Of a stretch of 35,414 nt of DNA, positions 1-7,923 are shown in pieces (the stretch's first letter is position 1; every line of letters starts with the position of its first letter). The stretch spans positions 1 through 35,414 of the forward strand of contig CAZMLC010000021.1 in the NCBI GenBank assembly GCA_964567125.1, read 5' to 3'. The notes below the pieces were generated by a model. The model was not told the origin of the DNA and did not search any database. It saw only the letters and a list, made by a program, of their open reading frames with translations. The DNA is from CAZMLC01 sp964567125 (GTDB lineage Bacteria > Verrucomicrobiota > Kiritimatiellia > RFP12 > UBA1067). Position numbers and translations under genes: made by a program.

Positions 1-758
1 TCATCGACCACAAACGGAATGTACCACTCCGCCTTAATCTCCGTGCTATGATCTTCAAGCCACTGCGGAAAGCGTTCCGTCAGCGCGCTGAAGAGCCGCG
101 GCGAAAAGCCCCACATGTTCAGCGAAACCCGCTCATCGCCTGTCAAGCGCACTGGGCACTCAGGATCCTCGCGGTTCTCAACGCCGCCGGGCACGCGCAC
201 CAGCTTGGTCATTTCCACGACCGAGGCGAGATGGCCCGAATCATCGACGTGACAAATACCGCGCGCAACCGAGCCGTTCTCGGAAAGCGTCTGGCTCAGC
301 TTATACCCCACCATGGCGAAATGCATCATGGTGTCATCGGACGAAGCGGACAAAAAGGCCGCGACGCGACGAAAGGCGTCCTGTCCGTAAAAATCATCGG
401 CATTAATCGCCGCAAAGGGCGTGGTGACCACGGCCCGCGCCGCATAAATCGCATGCGCCGTGCCCCACGGCTTGACGCGCTCTTCCGGCACATGATAGCC
501 GATCGGCAGGTCGTCCATGGATTGGAAGGCATAGTCCACATCGATCAAGCCCGCATACTTTGCGCCGATCGTCGTCTTGAAAACCTCTTCGAAGTCGCGA
601 CGGATCACGAACACGATACGCCCGAATCCTGCGCGAATCGCATCGAAAATAGAGTAATCCATCAACGTCTCGCCGGAAGGACCAATCGGATCGACCTGCT
701 TCAAGCCGCCATAGCGACTGCCCATACCCGCTGCTAATAAGACTAATGTCGGTTTCAC
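1..758 (-). CDS. Nucleotidyltransferase (NTP/sugar-nucleotide transferase family), C-terminus cut by window edge
   Basis: The reading frame starts at a GTG at 758, preceded by AAGGAG, and runs off the left edge after about 252 codons. Residues 5-18 carry the Rossmann-type nucleotide-binding signature LLAAGMGSRYGGLKQ, the G-x-G-[ST]-R...K pattern of enzymes that transfer a nucleotidyl group to a sugar or polyol phosphate. An INADDFYG segment further on fits the metal-binding Asp region of the fold. Such enzymes make activated sugars for envelope polysaccharide in the cytoplasm, but the substrate cannot be read from this fragment. It is the last visible gene of the efpL-ilvD-yraN operon and starts 12 bases after yraN. 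The family call is firm; the specificity is unknown. Confidence 0.8.
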   Translation of the reverse strand, partial: MKPTLVLLAAGMGSRYGGLKQVDPIGPSGETLMDYSIFDAIRAGFGRIVFVIRRDFEEVFKTTIGAKYAGLIDVDYAFQSMDDLPIGYHVPEERVKPWGTAHAIYAARAVVTTPFAAINADDFYGQDAFRRVAAFLSASSDDTMMHFAMVGYKLSQTLSENGSVARGICHVDDSGHLASVVEMTKLVRVPGGVENREDPECPVRLTGDERVSLNMWGFSPRLFSALTERFPQWLEDHSTEIKAEWYIPFVVD

Positions 759-770
759 ATGAACTCCTTT

Positions 771-1256
771 TTATCGTGCCCCTGCTGGGAAATAAAATCG
801 CGACTCAAACGCGAACGCATTCTCTAAATGGCGAATCGTCGGAGGCTCTTTCGTCTCGGGCTGACCAACGACCTCAATCACGTCAAACCGGTAGAAGAGG
901 TCCGGATTTTTGGCGCGCCGCACATACGCAGCTGCGGCACGATTCAGCGCATGCCGTTTCGCGGCATCCACGGCGCGCACAGGACGCACGAAGTCATCCC
1001 GTTTGCGCGTCTTGACTTCAACAAACACCAGCGTGTCCGCCTTGAGCGCAAGGATATCCAGTTCATCGTGCTTATTCGGCCGCACATTCTGCCCCACGAT
1101 GCGATAGCCCTGCTGCTCCAGATACCGGACCGCGCACGCCTCTCCCCATACTCCGACACGCGCACTGCGCGGTTGCTCGCGCTGCGGTGCGCGGCGGAAA
1201 AAGCGTTTTACTTTTTCCAGCCACACCCGCCCGAACTGCGCCATCCGCATGTTCAC
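771..1256 (-). CDS. yraN: YraN/UPF0102 family endonuclease-like protein
   Basis: This 161-residue protein matches the YraN family. It has GEACAVRYLEQQGY near residue 40, then N-x-R...ELDILA and VFVEVKTRK, which give the E...D...E-V-K nuclease core of restriction-endonuclease-like folds. The family's cellular role is poorly known; a Holliday-junction or repair role is often guessed. I chose the GTG start at 1256 because a perfect GGAGG lies 8 bases upstream and overlaps the ilvD stop (TAAGGAGG). An ATG three codons in is possible but less well spaced. The N-terminal 30 or so residues before the core are basic. The gene sits between ilvD (13-base gap) and the nucleotidyltransferase (12-base gap). 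Confidence 0.87.
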   Translation of the reverse strand: MNMRMAQFGRVWLEKVKRFFRRAPQREQPRSARVGVWGEACAVRYLEQQGYRIVGQNVRPNKHDELDILALKADTLVFVEVKTRKRDDFVRPVRAVDAAKRHALNRAAAAYVRRAKNPDLFYRFDVIEVVGQPETKEPPTIRHLENAFAFESRFYFPAGAR

Positions 1257-1269
1257 GCGAAAAGCCTCC

Positions 1270-2937
1270 TTAGCCCAGCATGGAGGCACCAGCGCTGGCG
1301 TTACCCACGCTCAGCGCGTAGCGCCGCAGCCAGCCCGAAATCGTGCGCGGCTGCCAAGCCGGCGCTGCCGCACGACGCTTCGCAATTTCCGCGTCATCCA
1401 GCACCGCCTCGATCGTGCGCTTCGGGATGTCGATACGGATCACGTCGCCATCCTTCAGAAGTCCGATCAGACCGCCTTCCGCCGCTTCCGGCGAGACGTG
1501 ACCGATGCATGCGCCGCGCGTACCGCCCGAGAAACGACCGTCCGTAATCAGCGCCACGGATTCGCCGAGCCCTGCACCCATAATGTACGAGGTCGGAGCC
1601 AGCATCTCCTGCATGCCCGGACCGCCGCGCGGACCTTCGTAGCGGATCACCACCACGTGGCCGGCCTTGACCTTGCCTTCCAGAATGCCTTCGCAGGCCT
1701 CTTCCTGTGAATCAAAACAGATCGCGCGGCCTTCAAACGTCAGCATCGATGCCGCCACGCCGGCCTTCTTGACCACGGCGCCCTGCTCCGCCAGGTTGCC
1801 GTGCAGAATCGTCAAGCCGCCATCCTTGGAGTAGGCGTTCTCAACCGTACGGATCACCTGCTCGTTCAGCACCTTCGCGCCGGCGATATTCTCGCCCAGC
1901 GACTTACCCGTCACGGTCGGGCAACCCAAATCGAGCAAGCCCGGAATCGGCGCAATGCGCGACAGGATCGCGGAAATTCCGCCCGCGGCATCGACATCCT
2001 CCATGTGATACGAGCACGACGGCGAAACCTTGCAGACGTTCGGACACTTCTGCGAAATCGCATTGATGCGTTTCAGGTCATAATTCAGACCGGCTTCCTT
2101 CGCGATGGCCAACGCATGCAGCACCGTGTTGGAGCTACCGCCCATCGCCATATCGAGGGCAAACGCGTTGTCGATCGAGGCCTGCGTCACAATTTCCTGC
2201 GGACGCGGACCCTCAGCCTTGGCCATCGCCACGACGCGCTGAGCAGCCTGCTTCCACAATTCACGCCGGCGCGGATCATCCGCGAGAATCGTACCGTTCC
2301 CCGGCAACGCCAGGCCGATCGCCTCGCAGAGGCAGTTCATCGAATTCGCGGTGAACATGCCCGAACAGGAACCGCAGCCTGGGCAGCCCGCCTCTTCAAC
2401 GCGCTCCAGTTCGCTTTCCGAAATCTTTCCGTTCTTGTACTGCGCCACGCCTTCGAAGATCGTGATCAGGTCAACCGGTTTGCCATCGAGCTTACCCGCG
2501 CGCATCGGTCCGCCGCTCGCGAAGATCGTCGGGATATTCGCGCGAATCGCGCCGAGGATCATGCCCGGCACGATCTTATCGCAGTTCGGAATACAGATCA
2601 TAGCGTCAAAGCAATGCGCCTTCACCATGGATTCCACGCTGTCCGCGATCAGTTCGCGGCTCGGCAGGGAATACTTCATGCCTTCATGTCCCATGGCGAT
2701 GCCGTCGCAGATGCCGATGGTGTTGAATTCAAACGGAATGCCGCCGGCTTCACGGATGCACTGTTTCACCCACTCGCCGACCTTATTCAGATGGCAATGT
2801 CCTGGAATCACTTCGACGAAAGAATTGCACACGCCGATGAACGGCTTGGAGAAATCCTCGCGTTTCACGCCCGTGGCCATAAAGAGACCGCGATGCGGCG
2901 CCCGCTGAAAACCCTTCTTGACTTGATCGCTATTCAT
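1270..2937 (-). CDS. ilvD: Dihydroxy-acid dehydratase
   Basis: A full-length IlvD of 555 residues. It dehydrates 2,3-dihydroxy-isovalerate and 2,3-dihydroxy-3-methylvalerate to the keto acids used for valine, leucine and isoleucine. Conserved cysteines lie in VCNSF (Cys37), in the CDK motif near residue 117, and in CPGCGSCSGMFTANSMNCL near residue 185. The family's Fe-S cluster ligands come from such positions, and CDK also holds metal-binding residues. GRFSGGTRGACIGH near the C-terminus is the usual catalytic-Ser region. AGAGGT precedes the ATG. The gene starts 22 bases after efpL and is followed closely by yraN. No other branched-chain biosynthesis gene is in the window, so it is separated from ilvBNC here. 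Confidence 0.97.
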   Translation of the reverse strand: MNSDQVKKGFQRAPHRGLFMATGVKREDFSKPFIGVCNSFVEVIPGHCHLNKVGEWVKQCIREAGGIPFEFNTIGICDGIAMGHEGMKYSLPSRELIADSVESMVKAHCFDAMICIPNCDKIVPGMILGAIRANIPTIFASGGPMRAGKLDGKPVDLITIFEGVAQYKNGKISESELERVEEAGCPGCGSCSGMFTANSMNCLCEAIGLALPGNGTILADDPRRRELWKQAAQRVVAMAKAEGPRPQEIVTQASIDNAFALDMAMGGSSNTVLHALAIAKEAGLNYDLKRINAISQKCPNVCKVSPSCSYHMEDVDAAGGISAILSRIAPIPGLLDLGCPTVTGKSLGENIAGAKVLNEQVIRTVENAYSKDGGLTILHGNLAEQGAVVKKAGVAASMLTFEGRAICFDSQEEACEGILEGKVKAGHVVVIRYEGPRGGPGMQEMLAPTSYIMGAGLGESVALITDGRFSGGTRGACIGHVSPEAAEGGLIGLLKDGDVIRIDIPKRTIEAVLDDAEIAKRRAAAPAWQPRTISGWLRRYALSVGNASAGASMLG

Positions 2938-2959
2938 GTATTACCTCTTTCAAAAACAG

Positions 2960-3541
2960 TTAAAACTTAGAAACGTTGGCCCGCGAGAGAAACGATCCCG
3001 TCTCCGTATCCACCAGAACCACCTCGCCGATTTCCAGATATTCCGGGACCTGAATCACCAGCCCCGTCTGACACTTTGCCGGTTTGCTGCGCGAAGTCAC
3101 GGTAGCGCCCTTCATTACAGGATCGCATTCCACGATCTTCAGTTCCACCTTCTGGGGCATTTCAATCGTCAGCACGCTGCCATCGCTCTTCAGTGCGAAA
3201 ATGTCCTCCATGTCCTCGACGAGATACTGGATCTGATCCGCGATATCTTCCCTGGAGAGCGAGAACTGCGAAAAATCCTCAACGTCCATAAACGTATAGA
3301 GATCGCCTTCGCGATAGAGGTATTGGATCGCACGCTTCTCAAAATCAATATCGGTAAAGGGTTCGTCACCCTTGCACGAAACATCTTTTTTGTTCTTCGT
3401 CTTCAGATTGCGGAAACGGAAATGGTAGATCGACGCCGCGCCGCGCGCACTCGGCGTTGAAACCGTCAGATTTTCTAAAACGTGCGGAATACCATCGATT
3501 CCAACATACGCACCCTTCTTTAAATCACATGCTTTTGCCAT
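2960..3541 (-). CDS. efpL: EF-P-like translation factor EfpL (YeiP subfamily)
   Basis: A 193-residue, three-domain EF-P/eIF5A-like protein that binds the ribosome near the E site and relieves stalling at difficult peptide bonds such as polyproline. The loop that carries the modified lysine in EF-P reads STPSARGAASIY here, with Arg at residue 33. That matches E. coli YeiP/EfpL (SPTARGA, Arg33), so it is probably not modified by EpmA or an equivalent. The C-terminal part contains GLVIQVPEYL and the ending TGSFLSRA, typical of the family. The start at 3541 has GAGGAG at a good distance; a longer in-frame extension to 3592 lacks support. It is the first gene of the minus-strand operon with ilvD and has its own promoter. 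No classical efp is in the window. Confidence 0.88.
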   Translation of the reverse strand: MAKACDLKKGAYVGIDGIPHVLENLTVSTPSARGAASIYHFRFRNLKTKNKKDVSCKGDEPFTDIDFEKRAIQYLYREGDLYTFMDVEDFSQFSLSREDIADQIQYLVEDMEDIFALKSDGSVLTIEMPQKVELKIVECDPVMKGATVTSRSKPAKCQTGLVIQVPEYLEIGEVVLVDTETGSFLSRANVSKF

Positions 3542-3569
3542 TGTTATACTCCTCTTGGATAAGAGAATA

Positions 3570-3598
3570 ATTATGACAAAGTTTCCGGCCACTGTCTA
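3570..3598 (-). promoter_or_regulatory. Sigma70-type promoter for efpL operon
   Basis: On the minus strand a TAGACA -35 box (3593-3598) is separated by 17 bases from a CATAAT -10 box (3570-3575). The efpL start codon is at 3541, giving a leader of roughly 20-25 bases that contains GAGGAG. Confidence 0.6.
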
Positions 3599-3633
3599 TA
3601 TGGGATATGGTTCATATCGCGTCACAATGCAAT

Positions 3634-3662
3634 TTGACATCCTGTTTGCCCCATGCCATAAT
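3634..3662 (+). promoter_or_regulatory. Sigma70-type promoter for the MFS transporter
   Basis: A perfect TTGACA (3634-3639) is followed after 17 bases by CATAAT (3657-3662). It is divergent from the efpL promoter, with about 36 bases between the two -35 boxes. The predicted leader to the ATG at 3732 is about 63 bases. Confidence 0.7.
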
Positions 3663-3731
3663 ACGCAGCACACGGTTTATACGCCAATGAAACGGCAGCC
3701 GTATTCATCAAAACTTAAGGAGAGACGTATT

Positions 3732-4961
3732 ATGTCAACTGCGATGTCGGGGACCACCCGCGTGAAATTGAGCGCGATGATGTTTCTGCAATTCATGATG
3801 TTGCCGGTCTGGTTTGTGCCAATGTTCGGCTATGTCGAAAAACTTCAAGGTGGCGCAGCGTGGGCCGGCTGGTGTGCCTTGCTGATGGGACTCGGAACCT
3901 TGACATCGCCGCTCCTCGGTATGTTCGCGGATCGTTTCATGAACAGTGAACGCGTCTTGGCCATTTGTAATTTCGCTGGCGCGGTTCTGCTCGGGTACGC
4001 CTACACGGTTAAAGATCCGCAAACGCTCTTTTTTGTTCTGCTTGCAACCATGCTCTTTTACATGCCGACCTGGTCCCTCACCGCGACGATCGCCATGAGC
4101 AACAGCACCACCGAAGCTTTCCCCCAGATCCGCGTTTTCGGGTCGCTGGGATGGGTGGCCTCCGCGATCTTCTCGATTGTCGGGACCAAGGTGTTCGGCA
4201 TCGAGAATTTTGATGGCACCTCCTACATCTTCCTCGGCGGCGCGATTGCCTCCGCTCTGGGCGGTGTACTGGCCTTCTTCCTGCCGCCGACTGCCCCCAA
4301 GGCCAAGGGCACCCCGATGTCCATCGTCGATGCGCTCGGTCTGCGTGCGCTCACGCTCTTCAAGAACGCTGAATTCGCGACATTCGCCGTTCTTATTCTG
4401 CTGGCGATGATCCCCTTCAACTGGTACATGGCCTACAACGGCGCTTACCTCGCCGACAAGAATTTCACCTACATTACGCTGACCACCAACCTCGGACAGG
4501 TTTTCGAGCTGGTCTTCATGCTGATGATCCCCGTGCTGCTCCGCAAAGCAGGTTATAAGTGGGCGATGGTGATCGGTCTGGGCGCGCTGGTTGTCCGCTA
4601 TGGCGCCTTCTATCTCGGTGCCAGCCAGAATCTGATCGCCTTCGATTTCCTCGGCATTCTGGTACACGGTCTGATCTTCGGTCTCCTGATCGTCGGTTCG
4701 CAGATGTATGTTGACGCCAAAGCGCCGGCAGAGCTGCGCGGCCAGGCGCAAGGCCTCATCGGGATCATTACCTTCGGTATCGGCGCGATTCTCTCGAACA
4801 AGGTCTTTGAAGTGATTTTGGCCAATACGGCGACGAAAAAACTGGGCGTGCTCGCTGAACGCAATTGGTCGAAGCCCTACATGATCGCCCTGATCATGTC
4901 CGTGGTCATCATGATCCTCATGGCGACCATCTTCAACCCGAAGAGCGATAAGAAAAACTAA
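3732..4961 (+). CDS. MFS transporter, nucleoside permease-like (NHS family)
   Basis: A 409-residue integral membrane protein with about 12 hydrophobic segments in two halves, separated near residues 195-215 by a charged loop (PPTAPKAKG). The N-terminus MMFLQFMMLPVWFVPM and the segment QIRVFGSLGWVASAI resemble the nucleoside:H+ symporter group of the major facilitator superfamily (NupG/XapB type). Near the C-terminus, ELRGQAQGLIGIITFGIGA is also typical. The likely role is proton-driven uptake of a nucleoside or related small molecule, but the substrate is not proven. I chose 3732 because AAGGAG lies about 9 bases upstream; in-frame starts further upstream overlap the promoter. The gene stands alone between its promoter and a hairpin. 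Confidence 0.82.
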   Translation: MSTAMSGTTRVKLSAMMFLQFMMLPVWFVPMFGYVEKLQGGAAWAGWCALLMGLGTLTSPLLGMFADRFMNSERVLAICNFAGAVLLGYAYTVKDPQTLFFVLLATMLFYMPTWSLTATIAMSNSTTEAFPQIRVFGSLGWVASAIFSIVGTKVFGIENFDGTSYIFLGGAIASALGGVLAFFLPPTAPKAKGTPMSIVDALGLRALTLFKNAEFATFAVLILLAMIPFNWYMAYNGAYLADKNFTYITLTTNLGQVFELVFMLMIPVLLRKAGYKWAMVIGLGALVVRYGAFYLGASQNLIAFDFLGILVHGLIFGLLIVGSQMYVDAKAPAELRGQAQGLIGIITFGIGAILSNKVFEVILANTATKKLGVLAERNWSKPYMIALIMSVVIMILMATIFNPKSDKKN

Positions 4962-4974
4962 TCGTTTCGCTTCA

Positions 4975-5002
4975 ACGGGCAGGCTTAAGGGCCTGCCCGT
5001 TA
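4975..5002 (+). terminator. Hairpin after the MFS gene, possible weak terminator
   Basis: An 11-base-pair perfect stem, AACGGGCAGGC (4975-4985) with GCCTGCCCGTT (4992-5002), and a 6-base loop. Only a short T stretch (CTTTAAA) follows, so it may be a weak terminator or mRNA-stabilising hairpin. Its GGCAGGC...GCCTGCC core recurs at 6216-6238. Confidence 0.55.
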
Positions 5003-5027
5003 TGCTTTAAAGCCCCGATTGATCGCC

Positions 5028-5813
5028 ATGACCCGCACAGAACTTGATACCCTCATCGCCCGCTACCACGCTTACGTCCAGACCTTTGCCCTATCCGATG
5101 GGTCGCTGGAGATGATGCACCAGCTCAAACTCGACCATACCCGGCTCGTCGTCGAAACGACACAGCAGATCATGCGCGGCGAAGGCTGGAGCGGCGAACG
5201 TTGCCTGCTCGGCGAGGCGGGCGCCTGGTTACACGACGCGGGACGCTATTCCCAGTTCGCCCTCTATAAAACCTTCCGCGATTCGGCATCGATCGACCAT
5301 GCGGTGCAGGGCGTCAAGGTCATCCGCGAAAACGCGTGGTTAACAGAGCTCTCCGCGTCGCAGCAGCATCAGCTGCTCACGGTTGTGGCGGTGCATAATA
5401 AAAAAGAGGTGCCGGCTGATCTCGATGCGGAAACCGCGCTTCTCGCGCATCTGGTGCGCGATGCGGACAAGCTCGATATCTTCCGCATCTTCGAGGAAAA
5501 ACTCAACGACGGCTCCTTCATCCGCAATCCTGAAATCGCCTGGAACGTGGAGATCCACGGCCTTCCCAATCCGCGCGTGCTCGACGCGGTCTGCCGCGGC
5601 GAGGCGGTCGAGTACGCCGACATCCATTCGCTCTCGGACTTTGTCCTGATCCAGATCGGCTGGCTGAATGGCGGCCTGTATTACAGGACAACGCGCCAGA
5701 TGGCCCGCGAACGCAAGATCCTTGAGCTTCAGGAAAACTTTCTGCACCAGTTGACGGATGACCCGGGCATTGCACGCTGTTGCAATGCGGTCCGCGAGGC
5801 GCTCAACCGCTAA
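5028..5813 (+). CDS. HD domain phosphohydrolase-like protein
   Basis: A 261-residue soluble protein with the metal-binding residues of the HD superfamily: His37 (LDHT), His68-Asp69 (WLHDAGR), two later histidines (IDHAVQG and AVHNKK), and the distal Asp in VRDADKLDIFR. HD proteins hydrolyse phosphate esters, often of nucleotides; the substrate is not evident. The start is uncertain. ATG at 5028 has no clear ribosome-binding site, and a TTG at 5019 is the only earlier option. It lies downstream of a hairpin and 15 bases before ridA, so it probably shares a transcript with ridA and rsmB. Confidence 0.83.
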   Translation: MTRTELDTLIARYHAYVQTFALSDGSLEMMHQLKLDHTRLVVETTQQIMRGEGWSGERCLLGEAGAWLHDAGRYSQFALYKTFRDSASIDHAVQGVKVIRENAWLTELSASQQHQLLTVVAVHNKKEVPADLDAETALLAHLVRDADKLDIFRIFEEKLNDGSFIRNPEIAWNVEIHGLPNPRVLDAVCRGEAVEYADIHSLSDFVLIQIGWLNGGLYYRTTRQMARERKILELQENFLHQLTDDPGIARCCNAVREALNR

Positions 5814-5828
5814 CAAAGGAGAGAACCT

Positions 5829-6203
5829 ATGACCGCGATTACCACTGATCAGGCTCCTGCCGCCATCGGTCCCTATTCCCAGGCGATCGTCGCCAACGCC
5901 ACCATCTACTGCTCAGGCCAGATCCCGATCAACCCCGCGACGGGCAACATTGAGACCGAGGATATTGCCGCGCAAGCCCAGCAGGTGCTGAGCAACCTCC
6001 GCGCGGTATTGACCGCGGCAGGTTCAGGATTAGATAAGGTCGTCAAGACGACGATCTTCCTGACGGACCTGAATGATTTTCAAATCGTCAACAACATCTA
6101 TGCCGAGGCCTTTGGCACGCATAAGCCTGCACGCTCAACCGTGCAGGTCGCCCGCCTGCCGCGCGCGGCAAAGATCGAGATCGAGGCGATTGCAACCCTT
6201 TAA
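5829..6203 (+). CDS. ridA: RidA family reactive enamine/imine deaminase
   Basis: A 124-residue protein with the RidA (YjgF/YER057c/UK114) hallmarks: AIGPYSQAI at 12-20, YCSGQIPINP near 27-36, and ARSTVQVARLP with the catalytic Arg at residue 102. It hydrolyses 2-aminoacrylate and related enamines or imines released by PLP enzymes, protecting those enzymes from damage. The family works as a cytoplasmic trimer. AAAGGAGAG precedes the ATG. It follows the HD gene by 15 bases and is separated from rsmB by a hairpin. IlvD-pathway enzymes are classic RidA beneficiaries, but ilvD is on the other strand here. Confidence 0.95.
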   Translation: MTAITTDQAPAAIGPYSQAIVANATIYCSGQIPINPATGNIETEDIAAQAQQVLSNLRAVLTAAGSGLDKVVKTTIFLTDLNDFQIVNNIYAEAFGTHKPARSTVQVARLPRAAKIEIEAIATL

Positions 6204-6215
6204 CGTACGCAAATG

Positions 6216-6238
6216 GTGGCAGGCCTCAGGCCTGCCAC
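6216..6238 (+). repeat. Perfect intergenic hairpin between ridA and rsmB
   Basis: GTGGCAGGCC (6216-6225) pairs with GGCCTGCCAC (6229-6238) around a 3-base loop. No T run follows, so it is not a standard terminator. The core is shared with the hairpin at 4975-5002, suggesting a dispersed intergenic element or mRNA processing/stability hairpin. Confidence 0.6.
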
Positions 6239-6269
6239 GCTGACTGACCCACAGGAGAGAAGACCCCTT

Positions 6270-7478
6270 ATGATGAATTCACGTCGAGATGCTATTTTTG
6301 TAATGACCCGCTGGTTGGAGACGCACGACTTCCCGGATCGGATGCTGCCCCAGCATGCGGATCGCGCGTTTGTCACCGACCTGGTCTACACCGCGATTCG
6401 CCGTCATCGCAGTCTCGTGTGGGTTCTTGAACAGTGCGTCAAAAAGATGCCCAAGGGTGAAACAGAGGCGGCACTGCTCGTCGGCGCGACGCAGCTGCTC
6501 TTCATGCCCAGCGTGGCCGACTATGCCGCGATTCACGAAACCGTTGAAGCCGTGAAGCTCTCCGCGCGCGAAGCCGCGGGCTTCGTCAATGCGGTGCTGC
6601 GCACCATTCTGCGTCAGCGCGAGGACTTTCTTGCCGCGCTCGACAAGCAGCCCTTAGGCATCAAGACCTCCCACCCGGAATCGCTGATCACCCGCTGGAC
6701 CGAGCGGTTCGGCGCCGAGGAGACCGAGGCGCTCTGCACCTGGGACAATCAACCGGCCGAGACCTGGCTGGCCTGGCCGCCGTCCGCGCCGGAACGCTTC
6801 ACCAAACTGCCGCGCGGTACGCGCGTTGAAGAGGTTGAGGGCTATGCAGAGGGCCGCTTCGTGGTTCAGGATCCAGCGACTGCGGGAGCGATCGATCTCC
6901 TCGACATCAAGCCCGGACAAGCCGTGCTCGACGCCTGCGCGGCTCCGGGCGGCAAGACCGTCCAGATCGCCTGGCGTATGGGCGCCCCTGCTGCAGAGGC
7001 TGAGAACCACCGCCTTGTCGCGTTGGATCTCCACGAAGACCGGCTCGTCACGCTGCGCGCAAACCTGGCGCGCACGCAGCAGACGTGGGTCACGGTTGCC
7101 ACGGGCGACTTCACGCAGGATCCCGCATCGCTCCGCGCGCAATTCGGACTGTTCGACCGCATCCTGCTGGACGCGCCCTGCTCCAATACCGGCGTTCTGC
7201 GGCGGCGTCCCGATGCGCGCTGGCGCTGGACCACGAAACGCATGAAACAGCTTTGCCAGATGCAGGCGACGCTGCTGGCTAACGCCTGCACACTGCTGGC
7301 GCCCGGCGGCCGGCTGGTCTATTCGACCTGTTCACTCGAGCCCGAGGAAAACCGTCAGCAGATCACGGCCTTACGCAAAAACATGCCGGACATCGCGTGC
7401 GTCGGCGTCATTGAGCACCTGCCCACGCGCACGCAGACCGATGGCGCCTTCGCCTGTGCGCTGGAACGCCAAGGATAA
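6270..7478 (+). CDS. rsmB: 16S rRNA (cytosine-C5) methyltransferase, RsmB family
   Basis: A 402-residue protein with an N-terminal NusB-like RNA-binding domain (about 1-135, including VTDLVYTAIRRHRSL and FVNAVLRTILR) and a C-terminal SAM-dependent m5C methyltransferase domain. The SAM loop is DACAAPGGKT near residue 231. The two family cysteines are in DAPCSNTG (Cys304) and YSTCSLEPEEN (Cys354); one is the nucleophile and the other releases the product. RsmB modifies 16S rRNA C967 in E. coli; other RsmB/Nop2 targets cannot be excluded. AGGAG lies about 12 bases before the ATG at 6270; a second ATG at 6273 is adjacent. A longer frame starting at 6213 would run through the hairpin and is unlikely. 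Confidence 0.92.
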   Translation: MMNSRRDAIFVMTRWLETHDFPDRMLPQHADRAFVTDLVYTAIRRHRSLVWVLEQCVKKMPKGETEAALLVGATQLLFMPSVADYAAIHETVEAVKLSAREAAGFVNAVLRTILRQREDFLAALDKQPLGIKTSHPESLITRWTERFGAEETEALCTWDNQPAETWLAWPPSAPERFTKLPRGTRVEEVEGYAEGRFVVQDPATAGAIDLLDIKPGQAVLDACAAPGGKTVQIAWRMGAPAAEAENHRLVALDLHEDRLVTLRANLARTQQTWVTVATGDFTQDPASLRAQFGLFDRILLDAPCSNTGVLRRRPDARWRWTTKRMKQLCQMQATLLANACTLLAPGGRLVYSTCSLEPEENRQQITALRKNMPDIACVGVIEHLPTRTQTDGAFACALERQG

Positions 7479-7500
7479 TGGTTCTGCATTTAAAATAAAA

Positions 7501-7526
7501 AAAGATCAGGTGTGCACCTGATCTTT
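7501..7526. terminator. Bidirectional Rho-independent terminator between rsmB and the FtsB-like gene
   Basis: AAAGATCAGGTG (7501-7512) and CACCTGATCTTT (7515-7526) form a perfect 12-bp stem with a 2-base spacer, flanked by an A run on the left and a T run on the right. It serves the two convergent genes. Confidence 0.93.
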
Positions 7527-7551
7527 TTTTTGCTTACGCGTGCAAAGCCCG

Positions 7552-7836
7552 CTACTCTTCGACAATGAAGATCACTTCATTCGGATGGATCAAACGCCCC
7601 TGACGCGCGATGTATTCGATGAAATCAGGATCGCTACTGAAGCGCTGCTGCTTGATTTTCAGCGCCTCGATCTCGCTTTTCTTGTAATCGATGCTGCGCG
7701 ACCGCTCATTGCGCTGGGCTTCCAGCTCATACATCTGCTTCACCTTGGGCGGCAAAAAGAGAATCCCGCTTGTGATGAGCAGCACCCATACAAGCCCCAG
7801 TCCCAAACGGGTAAAAATGGTTCCAAAATTATTCAC
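7552..7836 (-). CDS. FtsB/DivIC-like septum formation initiator protein
   Basis: A small bitopic membrane protein of about 94 residues. A short N-terminus is followed by one hydrophobic segment (LGLVWVLLITSGILF), then a heptad-like helix with the septum-initiator features VKQMYELEAQRNER...LKIKQQRFSSDPDFIEYIARQ, and an ending IFIVEE. This layout fits the FtsB/DivIC family, which links FtsL and FtsQ in the divisome. The start is uncertain: GTG at 7836 or TTG at 7845, neither with a clear ribosome-binding site. It is the last gene of the cysS-tmk strand block, has a good promoter of its own, and is followed by the shared terminator. Confidence 0.75.
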   Translation of the reverse strand: MNNFGTIFTRLGLGLVWVLLITSGILFLPPKVKQMYELEAQRNERSRSIDYKKSEIEALKIKQQRFSSDPDFIEYIARQGRLIHPNEVIFIVEE

Positions 7837-7874
7837 GACGATCAATCTGTTGACTGCAATACGTTACCGGGCAT

Positions 7875-7903
7875 AGTAAACACCCTCGTACACAAAATGT
7901 CAA
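7875..7903 (-). promoter_or_regulatory. Sigma70-type promoter for the FtsB-like gene
   Basis: On the minus strand TTGACA (7898-7903), a 17-base spacer and TTTACT (7875-7880). The predicted transcript starts about 30 bases before the GTG at 7836, so this gene can be transcribed independently of tmk. Confidence 0.65.
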
Positions 7904-7923
7904 CCATCTGTTTTGTAAAACGA

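Noticed and set aside
48..737. Plus-strand open frame at the left edge
   Set aside because: The opposite strand encodes a clear nucleotidyltransferase with its signature motif; the plus frame has no family features.
1801..2970. Long plus-strand open frame opposite ilvD (389 codons)
   Set aside because: It is a mirror of the ilvD reading frame in GC-rich DNA, is rich in Arg and His, and matches no family; ilvD on the other strand is certain.
3735..4751. Long minus-strand open frame opposite the MFS transporter (338 codons)
   Set aside because: Its composition is highly charged and low in hydrophobic residues, as expected from the complement of membrane-protein codons. The MFS gene has a promoter and ribosome-binding site.
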